From the NCBI GenBank assembly GCA_035606355.1, contig DATNFO010000060.1, forward strand, positions 1-27,579: a stretch of 27,579 bases of DNA, read 5' to 3'. The stretch is from Sulfopaludibacter sp035606355. GTDB taxonomy: Bacteria > Acidobacteriota > Terriglobia > Bryobacterales > Bryobacteraceae. The notes under the pieces are model-generated. The model did no database searches and had not been told where the DNA came from. It saw nothing but the letters and a program-made list of their open reading frames with translations. The position numbers were made by a program, and so were the translations under genes. How positions within the stretch are numbered: the first letter of the stretch is position 1; every line of letters starts with the position of its first letter. Shown here piece after piece: positions 15,752 through 22,975 of this stretch.

Positions 15752-16207
15752 ATGCGACATAGAGTTGCCGGATTTAAACTCAAGCGGCCCGTGGATAGCC
15801 GCAATGCGCTTCTGCGGAATCTCACCACCAGTGTGATTCTGGAAGAACGCGTCATCACCACTGTTCCGAAGGCGAAAGCCGTGCGCCCGCTGGTCGAAAA
15901 GATGATCACGCTGGCGAAGGCGGATACGCTGCACTCGCGCCGTCAGGCTGCCTCGTTTCTGATGACTCCGAAGAGCGTGCAGAAGCTGTTCGATACGCTC
16001 GGCACGCGGTTCGGGCAGCGCAACGGCGGTTACACCCGCATCACCCGCCTTGGACCCCGCAAGGGCGATGGCGCCGAACAGGCGATGATCGAACTGGTGG
16101 GCTCCGAACTGGTGAAGCGCGCCGCCGAGCGCGCCAAGCGCAAAGAGGAAAAGCTCAAAGCGCAGCGCGAAGGCCGCGAGCACGAAGAAGAAGAATCGGG
16201 CGAGTGA
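15752..16207 (+). CDS. rplQ: Large ribosomal subunit protein L17
   Basis: The 151-residue protein is L17 (bL17), near the tunnel exit. It has the family start MRHRVAGFKLKRPVDSRNALLRNL and TRITRLGPRKGDGAEQAMIELV near residue 100. The last 35 residues are a charged Lys/Glu tail (RAKRKEEKLKAQREGREHEE) beyond the usual end. It is the last gene of the ribosomal operon. Its TGA overlaps a GTG start of the next frame by 4 nt, and an intrinsic terminator stands 30 bp downstream. Confidence 0.97.
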   Translation: MRHRVAGFKLKRPVDSRNALLRNLTTSVILEERVITTVPKAKAVRPLVEKMITLAKADTLHSRRQAASFLMTPKSVQKLFDTLGTRFGQRNGGYTRITRLGPRKGDGAEQAMIELVGSELVKRAAERAKRKEEKLKAQREGREHEEEESGE

Positions 16208-18072
16208 GGCTCCGGCTTCACTCCACGCGATTTGCGAAGACCCGCCACCTTGTGGCGGGTCTTTTCGCATTTACGCTGGTTGTTCAGGCGGCTACTCCGC
16301 GATTCATCACCTATCTGGGCGGATCGGGGTCGGAGACTGCTTCGGCCGTTGCGCGGGACGGCGCGGGGAACCTGTACATCACCGGTTCCGGCGACACGAA
16401 TGGCTTCGTTTGGAAGCTGGACCCCTCGGGCAGCAAGATCCTGGCATCGACGACCTTTCCCGGAACAGCCTCGGCGCTCGTGCTGGACGGAGCCGGGAAC
16501 GTCATCGTGGCGGGCTACACAGACGAAAATGGGTTCGTTTCGAAATTTTCTCCCGCTCTCGATAAATCACTGTTCACGAAAAATCTGACTGTTTTCCCTT
16601 TGGCGCTGGCGCAGGATCCGGCAGGCAACCTCTACCTCACAGGCGGAGATTTCACGAACGGCCTTTCCGACGCTTTCGTGCTCAAGCTGAGTCCCGACGC
16701 CTCGACGCGGATCTACAAAGTGACGCTCGGCGGCAGCGACACGGATGTCGGGCACGCGATCGCCGTCGATGCCGCGGGAAATGTTGCCGTCGCAGGCGAG
16801 ACGGCTTCGTCGAACTTTCCGCTGCTCAATGCGGCGAATCCGAAGTTCGGCGGCGTGATCTCCGATTTCGGTTCGCCCGACCAAGGCGACGCATTCATAG
16901 CGCGCATCGATGCCGCGGGCAAGCTGGTTTACTCTACGTACCTCGGCGGCGCGGGAATCGACGTGGCTTACGCGGCCGCGCTGGACGGCTCAGGTAATGC
17001 GGTGGTCGGCGGGTATACGGAATCGTCGGACCCGACCGGAATTGGCTTCGTTTCGAAACTTTCGGCGCAAGGCGCGCTGCTGTGGACCAGGACAATCGGC
17101 GGCGCAGGGCTGGATGCGGTCTACGCACTCGCGCTCGATGGCGGAGGCAACATCTATACCACCGGCGCGACGAACTCGGTCGATTTTCCGGCGACAGGCG
17201 ATGCCATTCCGACCTGTCGCACGAGCACCGGGCCGTTTATCGCGGAATTCGACGGGGCGGCCGGCACGCTGATCCGCTCGACCAAGGGTCCCGGCCTGGG
17301 GTTCGATATTCCCTATGCCATCGCCATCGACGCGGCCGGCGGCATTTATCTCGCGGGCAGCGCGGGCTCTCGCGTGTTCTTCGCGACGCCCGGCGCGGCG
17401 CAGACCACGTTCGGCGGCGGTTCGTCCGACGCTTTCGCGATGAAGATCGACTGGAACGCCACGCTCGGCACGTACCCCGCGTGTGTGCTGAACGCGGCCA
17501 GCTTTCAGGCGGGCAATCAGACATTCTTCCCAACCGGCGCCGTTGCCCCTTCAGAGATCGTCAGCATCTTCGGCGCGGGACTGAGCGGCGCAGCCGTGAC
17601 CTTCGACGGCTTGCCCGCCAACGTGTTCTACTCCGGTCCGAATCAGATCAACGCGGTGGTTCCGGCAGGGCTGAAAAACAGCACGACGCAGATGACGGTA
17701 GGGAACGCCGCCCCTGTCGCAATGCCGGTGAACGCCGCGGTGCCCGCGATCTTCACTTATCAGGGCGGCATCGGGCAGGTGGTCGCCATCAATGATGATG
17801 ACGGAACACTGAATTCGCCATCGAACCCCGCCGCGCGCGGGTCCTACGTGACGTTCTACGCGACGGGAGCGGGAACGCAGACCATCGGCGCGACCATCCG
17901 CGGCGTGCCTGCGACGGTGCAGTACGGCGGGCAGGCACCCGGCTTTATCGACGGGCTGCTGCAAATCAACGTACAGGTGCCAACAACCGTTGACTTCGGC
18001 AACAGCCTGCCGCTGTTTCTTTCGGCGGGGCCGTTTTCCAGCCAGTTCGGCGTCACGCTCGCGGTGAAGTAA
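16204..18072 (+). CDS. Secreted SBBP beta-propeller protein with Solibacter-type C-terminal domain
   Basis: This frame encodes 622 residues from GTG 16204. An N-terminal signal peptide is visible: basic leader, hydrophobic LVAGLFAFTLVV, then QAA before TPRF. Residues about 35-420 hold six or seven propeller repeats of the SBBP type (YLGGSGSETASAVARDGAGN; LGGSDTDVGHAIAVDAAGNV; YLGGAGIDVAYAAALDGSGN). From about residue 424 (CVLNAASF...) the C-terminal domain matches the TIGR03437 family common in Solibacter (VAPSEIVSIFGAGLSG, PNQINAVVPAGL, GFIDGLLQINVQVP). Function is unknown; an extracellular or periplasmic binding scaffold is inference. A second in-frame GTG at 16252 would shorten the leader. 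The rplQ terminator lies inside the signal-peptide codons, so the start and promoter are uncertain. Confidence 0.88.
   Translation: MRLRLHSTRFAKTRHLVAGLFAFTLVVQAATPRFITYLGGSGSETASAVARDGAGNLYITGSGDTNGFVWKLDPSGSKILASTTFPGTASALVLDGAGNVIVAGYTDENGFVSKFSPALDKSLFTKNLTVFPLALAQDPAGNLYLTGGDFTNGLSDAFVLKLSPDASTRIYKVTLGGSDTDVGHAIAVDAAGNVAVAGETASSNFPLLNAANPKFGGVISDFGSPDQGDAFIARIDAAGKLVYSTYLGGAGIDVAYAAALDGSGNAVVGGYTESSDPTGIGFVSKLSAQGALLWTRTIGGAGLDAVYALALDGGGNIYTTGATNSVDFPATGDAIPTCRTSTGPFIAEFDGAAGTLIRSTKGPGLGFDIPYAIAIDAAGGIYLAGSAGSRVFFATPGAAQTTFGGGSSDAFAMKIDWNATLGTYPACVLNAASFQAGNQTFFPTGAVAPSEIVSIFGAGLSGAAVTFDGLPANVFYSGPNQINAVVPAGLKNSTTQMTVGNAAPVAMPVNAAVPAIFTYQGGIGQVVAINDDDGTLNSPSNPAARGSYVTFYATGAGTQTIGATIRGVPATVQYGGQAPGFIDGLLQINVQVPTTVDFGNSLPLFLSAGPFSSQFGVTLAVK
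16237..16265 (+). terminator. Intrinsic terminator of the ribosomal operon
   Basis: AAGACCCGCCAC (16237-16248) and GTGGCGGGTCTT (16252-16263) form a perfect 12-bp stem with a 3-nt loop, and the right arm runs into TTTT (16262-16265). It stands 30 bp after the rplQ stop, the expected end of the alpha operon. It is read as sense codons in the frame of the following secreted protein. Confidence 0.85.
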
Positions 18073-18118
18073 CGGCGGAGCAGCCTTGGTATCAGGGCAT
18101 CATTTGCCGCTCCCTCAC

Positions 18119-18300
18119 GGGTTTGTGAAAAAATCCGGCTGCTGTTCTCGTCGCGCCCCATGCGCCTTTCGATACGCCTTTTACCGCTTCCTCACGGTCG
18201 CGGCTCCGTTCGCAGAATCAACTAGATACGGAGCCGTGACCGTGAGGGAGCGGTAAACGCTGCCGGGAATGCGGAAGCAATTCGATTTTTTCACAGACCC
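18119..18300. repeat. Outer inverted repeat flanking a palindromic element
   Basis: GGGTTTGTGAAAAAAT at 18119-18134 and ATTTTTTCACAGACCC at 18285-18300 are inverted complements with one mismatch over 16 nt. They bracket the large palindrome at 18180-18257. Next to the left arm lies CCGCTCCCTCACGG (18107-18120), a fragment of the same sequence as the inner arms. The whole 18105-18370 stretch between the propeller gene and the aldehyde dehydrogenase is therefore repeat DNA without a gene. Confidence 0.8.
18180..18257. repeat. CTCACGGTCGCGGCTCCGT-type palindrome, full copy
   Basis: The arms at 18180-18209 and 18228-18257 are inverted complements over 30 nt with two mismatches, separated by an 18-nt loop. 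The arm core reads CTCACGGTCGCGGCTCCGT. It lies between convergent genes, so it could also act as a bidirectional transcription block, but it has no clean T-run at the stem base on the + strand. Confidence 0.93.
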
Positions 18301-18365
18301 TTACGGTAACGGCTCCGTATGTACTTGATTCGGATGACGGAGCCGCGACCGGGCGGGAGCCCGGT
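18298..18365. repeat. Degenerate second copy of the CGGCTCCGT palindrome
   Basis: The inner arms AACGGCTCCGT (18308-18318) and ACGGAGCCG (18337-18345) match the core of the copy at 18180-18257. The right half continues into ACCGGGC GGGA GCCCGGT (18348-18365), a separate small perfect stem of 7 bp. This stem begins 3 bp beyond the aldehyde dehydrogenase stop codon (on the - strand) and could protect or end that transcript, although no T-run follows. Confidence 0.75.
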
Positions 18366-18367
18366 CG

Positions 18368-19894
18368 TTACAGGAACTTGATTCCTTGCGCCAGCGGCAG
18401 TTGTGCCGACCAGTTGATGGTGTTCGTCTGCCGGCGCATGTAAGCCTTCCACGAATCGCTGCCCGACTCGCGTCCTCCGCCCGTTTCTTTCTCTCCGCCG
18501 AACGCTCCGCCGATTTCCGCGCCGCTGGTGCCCAGGTTGATATTGGCGATCCCGCAATCGCTACCGCGGTGGCTCAGGAACGTCTCGGCCGAGATCAGAT
18601 TAGTAGTGAACATAGCCGAGGAGAGGCCTTGCGGCACATCGTTGTGCCAGTGAATGGCGTCGTCCAGACGATCGAATTCGATGATGTAAAGAATGGGCGC
18701 AAAGATCTCTTCCTTGAGAATCGGCATGTCGGGTTTAGCGCGCACGAGCGTAGGCTGCACGTAGCAGCCGTACATCGCTCTGCCGCCATGCAGAATCTCG
18801 CCGCCCTGCGCCTTGATGCGGCGAATGCCGTCCATCATATCCTCTACCGCTCGCTTGTTGACCAGCGGCCCCATGAGCGTCCCTTCTTCGAGCGGATCGC
18901 CGATCTTCACCTGCTTATAGCCGTCGATGAGCGAAGAGACAATCTTCGGCGCGATGCCGCGCTGCAGGAAGAGCCTCCGCGTGGTGGTGCATCGCTGCCC
19001 CGCCGTACCGACGGCCCCGAACAGAACGGCGCGCGTGACCAGCTCCGGATTGGCATCGTCCATGACGATGATGCCGTTATTGCCGCCGAGCTCCAGAATG
19101 CTGCGGCCGAGCCGTTCCGCGATCACCTGCGACACGCGCCGGCCGACTTCAGTCGACCCCGTAAAGCTGATCAGCGGGATGCGCTTATCCGCGACCATGG
19201 TTTCGCCGATCGGGCGGCTCGGCCCGATCACCAGATTGAAGATGCCCTTCAGCCCGTGCCGCTCCGTAACGCGATTGCAGATTTTCTGCACGGCGATGGC
19301 GGTGAGCGGAGTCTCCGAGCTCGGCCGCCACAACACGCAATCGCCGCATACCGCTGCGATCATCGCGTTCCAACTCCACACCGCGACCGGAAAATTGAAC
19401 GCGCTGATCACGCCGATAACGCCGAGCGGATGCCACTGCTCATACATGCGATGGCCGGGACGCTCGCTGTGCATCGTGAGGCCGTAGAGTTGGCGCGAGA
19501 GGCCGACAGCGAAATCGGCCACGTCGATCATCTCCTGCACTTCACCCAGGCCTTCGGGCAGAATCTTGCCCATTTCCATGCTGACGAGAGCGCCGAGTTC
19601 CTGTTTGTGCTCGCGGAGCTCGGCGGCAATTTCGCGCACAATGTCGCCGCGTTTCGGGGCGGGCAGCATGCGCCATTCGAGGAAGGCGCCGCACGCTTCC
19701 TGCATCACTTTTTCGTAATCGTCGAGTCCGGCGAGGCGGATTTTGGCGATGGGTTCGCCGCTGGCAGGATTCAGAGACTCCAGTTCGCCGCCGCTCGGGT
19801 CGGCAATCCAGTCTCCATACGATGCGCCGGAGTTCACCGGCTCGATATGCAGTTTTTCGAGGATCTCTACGATGGGGTCGCTGGCAGTGGGCAC
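18368..19894 (-). CDS. ALDH7/antiquitin-type aldehyde dehydrogenase (probable alpha-aminoadipic semialdehyde dehydrogenase)
   Basis: The 508-residue protein is an NAD(P)-dependent aldehyde dehydrogenase. Visible motifs: SAFNFPVAVWSWN (164-176), FTGSTEVG (244-251, cofactor), Glu268 in LELGGNN, and catalytic Cys302 in GTAGQRCTTT. The C terminus GGAFGGEKETGGGRESGSD, then SWKAYMRRQTNTINW, is typical of the ALDH7 (antiquitin) subfamily, which oxidises alpha-aminoadipic semialdehyde / piperideine-6-carboxylate in lysine breakdown (called amaB or pcd in some bacteria). The subfamily call is strong; the substrate is inference, since no other lysine-catabolic gene is in the window. The start is GTG at 19894. 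A small gene ends 20 bp upstream on the same strand, suggesting a two-gene unit. Confidence 0.92.
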   Translation of the reverse strand: MPTASDPIVEILEKLHIEPVNSGASYGDWIADPSGGELESLNPASGEPIAKIRLAGLDDYEKVMQEACGAFLEWRMLPAPKRGDIVREIAAELREHKQELGALVSMEMGKILPEGLGEVQEMIDVADFAVGLSRQLYGLTMHSERPGHRMYEQWHPLGVIGVISAFNFPVAVWSWNAMIAAVCGDCVLWRPSSETPLTAIAVQKICNRVTERHGLKGIFNLVIGPSRPIGETMVADKRIPLISFTGSTEVGRRVSQVIAERLGRSILELGGNNGIIVMDDANPELVTRAVLFGAVGTAGQRCTTTRRLFLQRGIAPKIVSSLIDGYKQVKIGDPLEEGTLMGPLVNKRAVEDMMDGIRRIKAQGGEILHGGRAMYGCYVQPTLVRAKPDMPILKEEIFAPILYIIEFDRLDDAIHWHNDVPQGLSSAMFTTNLISAETFLSHRGSDCGIANINLGTSGAEIGGAFGGEKETGGGRESGSDSWKAYMRRQTNTINWSAQLPLAQGIKFL

Positions 19895-19914
19895 GCTTCT
19901 ATAATACGCCCGGC

Positions 19915-20154
19915 TTATCCGGCCAGTTGTTCGCCGGCATTAGCTTCAGCAGGGCATTCCGTCCGCGGCTGGAAGGCGAACAGCGGGCATTCCAGGCGGC
20001 GGCCTTCTACCTCAAAATCCACGATGTATGGATCGGACTTCCCAGGGTGGCGCGTTACGCGGCATCCGCGTAAAAGTGTTCCAGCCTTTAACAGCGCGTT
20101 CGAATGCGCAGCGGCATCCCACGCTAAAAGTGGTGCAACAACTTCCCTGGTCAT
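19915..20154 (-). CDS. Small protein of unknown function upstream of the aldehyde dehydrogenase
   Basis: This 79-residue frame begins MTREVVAPLLAWDAAAHSNA and contains RVTRHPGKSDPYIVDFEVEG and LECPLFAFQPRTE. I do not recognise the family. The composition looks protein-like, with alternating hydrophobic strands and no low-complexity bias. The ATG at 20154 is preceded by GAGGA at 4-nt spacing, a good ribosome-binding site; a GTG at 20169 would add five residues but lacks one. It has no signal peptide or membrane segment. It contains three Cys (in GCRV, LECP and TECP). The stop lies 20 bp before the dehydrogenase start, so the two are probably co-transcribed. No function is proposed. Confidence 0.6.
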   Translation of the reverse strand: MTREVVAPLLAWDAAAHSNALLKAGTLLRGCRVTRHPGKSDPYIVDFEVEGRRLECPLFAFQPRTECPAEANAGEQLAG

Positions 20155-20297
20155 GAAGTCCTCGTTCACCGACAGCGGTACTCACCCCTATGCCTCGGTT
20201 TTGCCGGGTCTGAGCGCCGGCTAATGGGTCTAAGGTATCGCAGCAAACCGTTTCAGTGAAGGGTATCTTTTGGATAGTTATGGAACTTCTGGACCGG

Positions 20298-20358
20298 ATG
20301 GGTGAATGCGCGTGCGCCCGCGCCTCGCAGCTTCACCCATTCACACCGATTCACACCT
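20298..20358. repeat. Inverted repeat and short tandem motif after the response regulator
   Basis: ATGGGTGAA (20298-20306) and TTCACCCAT (20332-20340) form a perfect 9-bp inverted repeat around a GC-rich 25-nt loop. TTCAC(A/C)C then occurs three times between 20332 and 20358, the last at the response-regulator stop. On the - strand this lies directly downstream of the response regulator. It has no T-run, so it is a doubtful terminator. The rest of 20155-20350 shows no gene. Confidence 0.5.
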
Positions 20359-20986
20359 TGTCTTCGTATTGTTCGAAAGCCACGCGCACCAATTGTCCGC
20401 GAGTGCGGACGCCGGTCTTCTGGAACAGCCCCTGCAGAATGGCTTTTACGTAACTCTCGGAGATCTGCAGCTTCCAGGCGATCTCCTTGTTGGAGAGCCC
20501 TTCCATGACGAAGCGAAGCACCTGGCGCTGGCGATCGTTCAGTACGGGCGCGTTGGCGTGCTGCGCCTCCGCCTCCGGTGTGTGATCGTCCGGTTCCAGA
20601 GCGCCGCCCGCGGCTACCAGGCGGATGCTTTTGATGAGTTCGGTGAGGGTCGCTTGCTTGAGAAAGATTCCGGCGGCGCCCTGCCGCATCAGGCGGCGCG
20701 CTTCGTTGTCGCCAACCCACGCGGTGACGATGAGCACGCGGCCGTCAAAGCCGTGCTCGCGAGCTGCCGGTAGAAACTGCGAGGCACGCTCTCCGCCCAG
20801 ATCGTGGTCCAGGAGCACGACGTCGAATTGCTTCTGCGCAATCCTCTGCAAAGCCTCGCGAATGCTGCCGCAGTGTTCGATCTCGATGACAGGGTCGTCG
20901 CGCAGAGCGAGCGCGACACTGTCGCGAAACAGCGCGTGGTCGTCCACCAGCAGAGTGCGTATGGTTTGCTGTTGAATTTCGGTCAT
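20351..20986 (-). CDS. NarL/FixJ-type response regulator with LuxR DNA-binding domain
   Basis: The 211-residue protein is a transcription factor switched by phosphorylation. The receiver domain (about 9-125) has the acidic pair Asp15-Asp16 in LLVDDHALFRD, phospho-acceptor Asp60 in VVLLDHDLGG, Thr88 in IVTAW and Lys110 in IFLKQ. A linker leads to a LuxR-type helix-turn-helix (about 149-208: LNDRQRQVLRFVMEGLSNKE, then SESYVKAILQGLFQKTG). The ATG overlaps the stop of the histidine kinase gene by 1 nt (TGATG), so the kinase is its likely partner. The target genes are unknown; the divergent molybdoenzyme operon beyond the kinase is one candidate. Confidence 0.93.
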   Translation of the reverse strand: MTEIQQQTIRTLLVDDHALFRDSVALALRDDPVIEIEHCGSIREALQRIAQKQFDVVLLDHDLGGERASQFLPAAREHGFDGRVLIVTAWVGDNEARRLMRQGAAGIFLKQATLTELIKSIRLVAAGGALEPDDHTPEAEAQHANAPVLNDRQRQVLRFVMEGLSNKEIAWKLQISESYVKAILQGLFQKTGVRTRGQLVRVAFEQYEDKV

Positions 20987-22425
20987 CAGTTCTGGGCATC
21001 CTCAACGGGCCACAATTCTACGATAAAACAACTGCCGGAGGGCTGCGGTTCGTAACGCAGCCCACCGCCATGCGCACGCAGGATGGCGCGAGAGATGTAG
21101 AGGCCCAGTCCAAAGGAATGCGCGCCGGGCTGAAAAGGACGGAAGAGCTCGTCGGGATGCGCTACGCCCGGCCCGGTATCCCGGAAGCGGACCAGCACGA
21201 GGTCGCTCTCCATGCTCGCGGAAATGTGCAACTCGCGTTCCTCCCTTTGCGCCAGCGCCTGTTCCGCATTTCGCGCCAGATTCACGAACACCTGCAGCAG
21301 GCTGTGATGGTCGGCCTGCACCAGCGGCAGACCGGCGGCGACGTCCCAGTAAATCTGCACGCCGGCTTCGCGCAGGGAGGGCTCGATGACAATGCGCGTT
21401 TCGTCCAATACAGAGCCGGGGTCCGCAACGGCATGCTCGGGTCCGGATGCCATGCGCAGTCCGGAGCTGGCGATTTTCTCAAGTCCGCGAATCAGCGTGC
21501 CCAGCACCTGGAAGTGTTCGCTCGCGGCATTCTCCGGGATGGCGCTGAGCGCGGTGTGGGCGCCCGTGGCGGCGGCCGCGAGATTGCGGATCTCGTGGGA
21601 GATGGCGCCGATCAGGACGCGCGACGTCGCCATCATGGAGTTGAGCCCGGCGCCCTCGCGGTCGCGCAGGTTTTCCGAGGCGTCCCAAATCACCGCGGCG
21701 AGGGCCGATCCGCGGGACGTTCGATAGGTCGAAAGCCAGACGTGCGCCAGGAAAACCTCGCCATTCCGCCTCTGCCCCTTGCACTCCACATTGGTTCGAA
21801 TATTGGCGCCCAACCGGGCGCTGTGCAGCATACGGTTCAGAATCGGCAGGTACGGTTCCACGGGCTGATTCTGCATTGCGTGATTCTCGCATCCGAACAA
21901 CTGGCGCGCGGATTCGTTGGCGAGCAGAATATCGCCGGTATTTCCGAGGGTCAGGATGGCGAGCGGGCTGGTCTCGATCAACACCTCGAGTTGCTTCTCG
22001 GCTTCTTCCCGCAGTTGAATATAGCTTTCGCGTTCGCGCAGATGTTCGGCCAGCATGCGCCGCCGCTCGTTGAGCTCGCCGGCGAAGAAACCGGTCATCG
22101 AAAAACCAGCGGTACTCACCAGGAAACGGCTGATGGACCCCGGCTTCCACTCGGTCAGGTTAAGAGCGGCGATCAACCCCGGCGTGCCTTGCAGCGGATC
22201 GAAAGCCTCGCGCAGATAGGCGCAAAGCAGCGCAACCAGGAGGATTTGAAAATTGCTGAGCGCCGGTGCGGACAACAGAATGGGGATCACGTAAAGAAAG
22301 CCGACGGATGTGTCTGGTAGCGTCCAGTCGGTCCAGGCAACCAGTAGGATGAGAATCGCGGCTATCCCGCAGAGAGCGGCCCTGTGCGATTCAGCCCACG
22401 CGAGATAGCTGTCCAAGCGGCTCAT
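20986..22425 (-). CDS. Membrane-bound PAS histidine kinase
   Basis: The 479-residue protein is a sensor kinase. Hydrophobic segments at about 17-35, 41-56, 58-72 and 100-117 suggest a four-helix membrane anchor with no large periplasmic domain. A short coiled coil (118-145, rich in R and E) precedes a PAS domain (about 146-255: LIETSPLAILTLGNTGDILLANESA). The dimerisation helix carries His277 in ISHEIRN. The ATPase domain has the N box NLARNAEQAL (382-391), DTGPG (416-420) and FGLGLYIS (438-445). It is the first gene of a two-gene unit with the response regulator. It is transcribed away from the molybdoenzyme genes across a 64-bp gap. The signal it senses is not apparent. Confidence 0.93.
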   Translation of the reverse strand: MSRLDSYLAWAESHRAALCGIAAILILLVAWTDWTLPDTSVGFLYVIPILLSAPALSNFQILLVALLCAYLREAFDPLQGTPGLIAALNLTEWKPGSISRFLVSTAGFSMTGFFAGELNERRRMLAEHLRERESYIQLREEAEKQLEVLIETSPLAILTLGNTGDILLANESARQLFGCENHAMQNQPVEPYLPILNRMLHSARLGANIRTNVECKGQRRNGEVFLAHVWLSTYRTSRGSALAAVIWDASENLRDREGAGLNSMMATSRVLIGAISHEIRNLAAAATGAHTALSAIPENAASEHFQVLGTLIRGLEKIASSGLRMASGPEHAVADPGSVLDETRIVIEPSLREAGVQIYWDVAAGLPLVQADHHSLLQVFVNLARNAEQALAQREERELHISASMESDLVLVRFRDTGPGVAHPDELFRPFQPGAHSFGLGLYISRAILRAHGGGLRYEPQPSGSCFIVELWPVEDAQN

Positions 22426-22455
22426 GGAAACGGCGAATCTTCCAGCTTAGCGCGG

Positions 22456-22461
22456 TATACT
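22456..22461 (+). promoter_or_regulatory. Candidate -10 box before the molybdoenzyme operon
   Basis: TATACT lies 28 bp before the ATG at 22490, in the 64-bp divergent gap with the histidine kinase. No convincing -35 hexamer is seen at 16-18 bp upstream. The strong ribosome-binding site GGAGAGGAGG (22475-22484) follows. Confidence 0.3.
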
Positions 22462-22489
22462 GCGGAGTATCACTGGAGAGGAGGGGACC

Positions 22490-22975
22490 ATGCCCGCGAT
22501 TCAGTTTGTTTTGAACGGGAAACCCCGCAGCGTGGATGCCGCCGGCGCGATGCCGCTATTGTGGGTTCTGCGCGACACGCTCGGGCTCACCGGAACAAAG
22601 TTCGGCTGCGGAATGGCGCTGTGCGGCGCTTGCACAGTGCATGTCAACGGACAACCGATGCGCTCCTGTTCCACGCCGGTAGCGAGCGTTGCCGGCAAGC
22701 ACGTCACAACCATCGAAGGACTGTCGCCCGATGCCACGAGCGCGGTGCAGCGCGCGTGGGTGGAGGAAGACGTGCCGCAGTGCGGCTACTGCCAAAGCGG
22801 GCAGATCATGACCGCGGCGGCGCTGATCGCCAAGACGAAAGCGCCGACCGACGCGGACATCGACGAAGCCATGCGGAATAACATCTGCCGTTGCGGCACT
22901 TATCAGCAGATCCGCCGCGCCATTCACCTGGCCGCGCGCCTGCACGCCGAGACGCCGCAGAAAGGAGACGAATAA
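22490..22975 (+). CDS. Molybdenum hydroxylase [2Fe-2S] subunit (IorA-like)
   Basis: The 161-residue protein is the electron-transfer subunit of a two-component xanthine-oxidase-family enzyme, closest in type to isoquinoline 1-oxidoreductase alpha. The plant-type ferredoxin cluster is held by Cys40, 45, 48 (GCGMALCGACTV) and Cys60. The second cluster is held by Cys98, 101 (CGYCQSG) and Cys133, 135 (NICRCGTY). All eight cysteines are present. It has no export signal of its own and would ride with the Tat-signal large subunit. A very strong GGAGAGGAGG ribosome-binding site precedes it. Its TAA shares a base with the next ATG (TAATG). Confidence 0.94.
   Translation: MPAIQFVLNGKPRSVDAAGAMPLLWVLRDTLGLTGTKFGCGMALCGACTVHVNGQPMRSCSTPVASVAGKHVTTIEGLSPDATSAVQRAWVEEDVPQCGYCQSGQIMTAAALIAKTKAPTDADIDEAMRNNICRCGTYQQIRRAIHLAARLHAETPQKGDE

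Noticed and set aside
14672..16270. A 532-codon open frame on the - strand
   Set aside because: It is antisense to rpoA and rplQ and passes through the terminator; no protein motif is visible.
18348..18365. Small stem next to the aldehyde dehydrogenase stop as an intrinsic terminator
   Set aside because: The stem is perfect but is followed by GC-rich sequence on the - strand, with no T-run; listed only as part of the repeat.
18386..20224. A 612-codon open frame on the + strand
   Set aside because: It runs antisense to the aldehyde dehydrogenase, whose motifs are all present; the + strand product is Arg/His/Ala-rich without any recognisable motif. It is a high-GC shadow.
21070..22320. A 416-codon open frame on the + strand
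   Set aside because: It is antisense to the histidine kinase, which has every expected motif.
22891..22974. Longer start for the molybdopterin subunit
   Set aside because: The extra residues are read through the small subunit gene, and they would bury the twin-arginine signal inside the protein.
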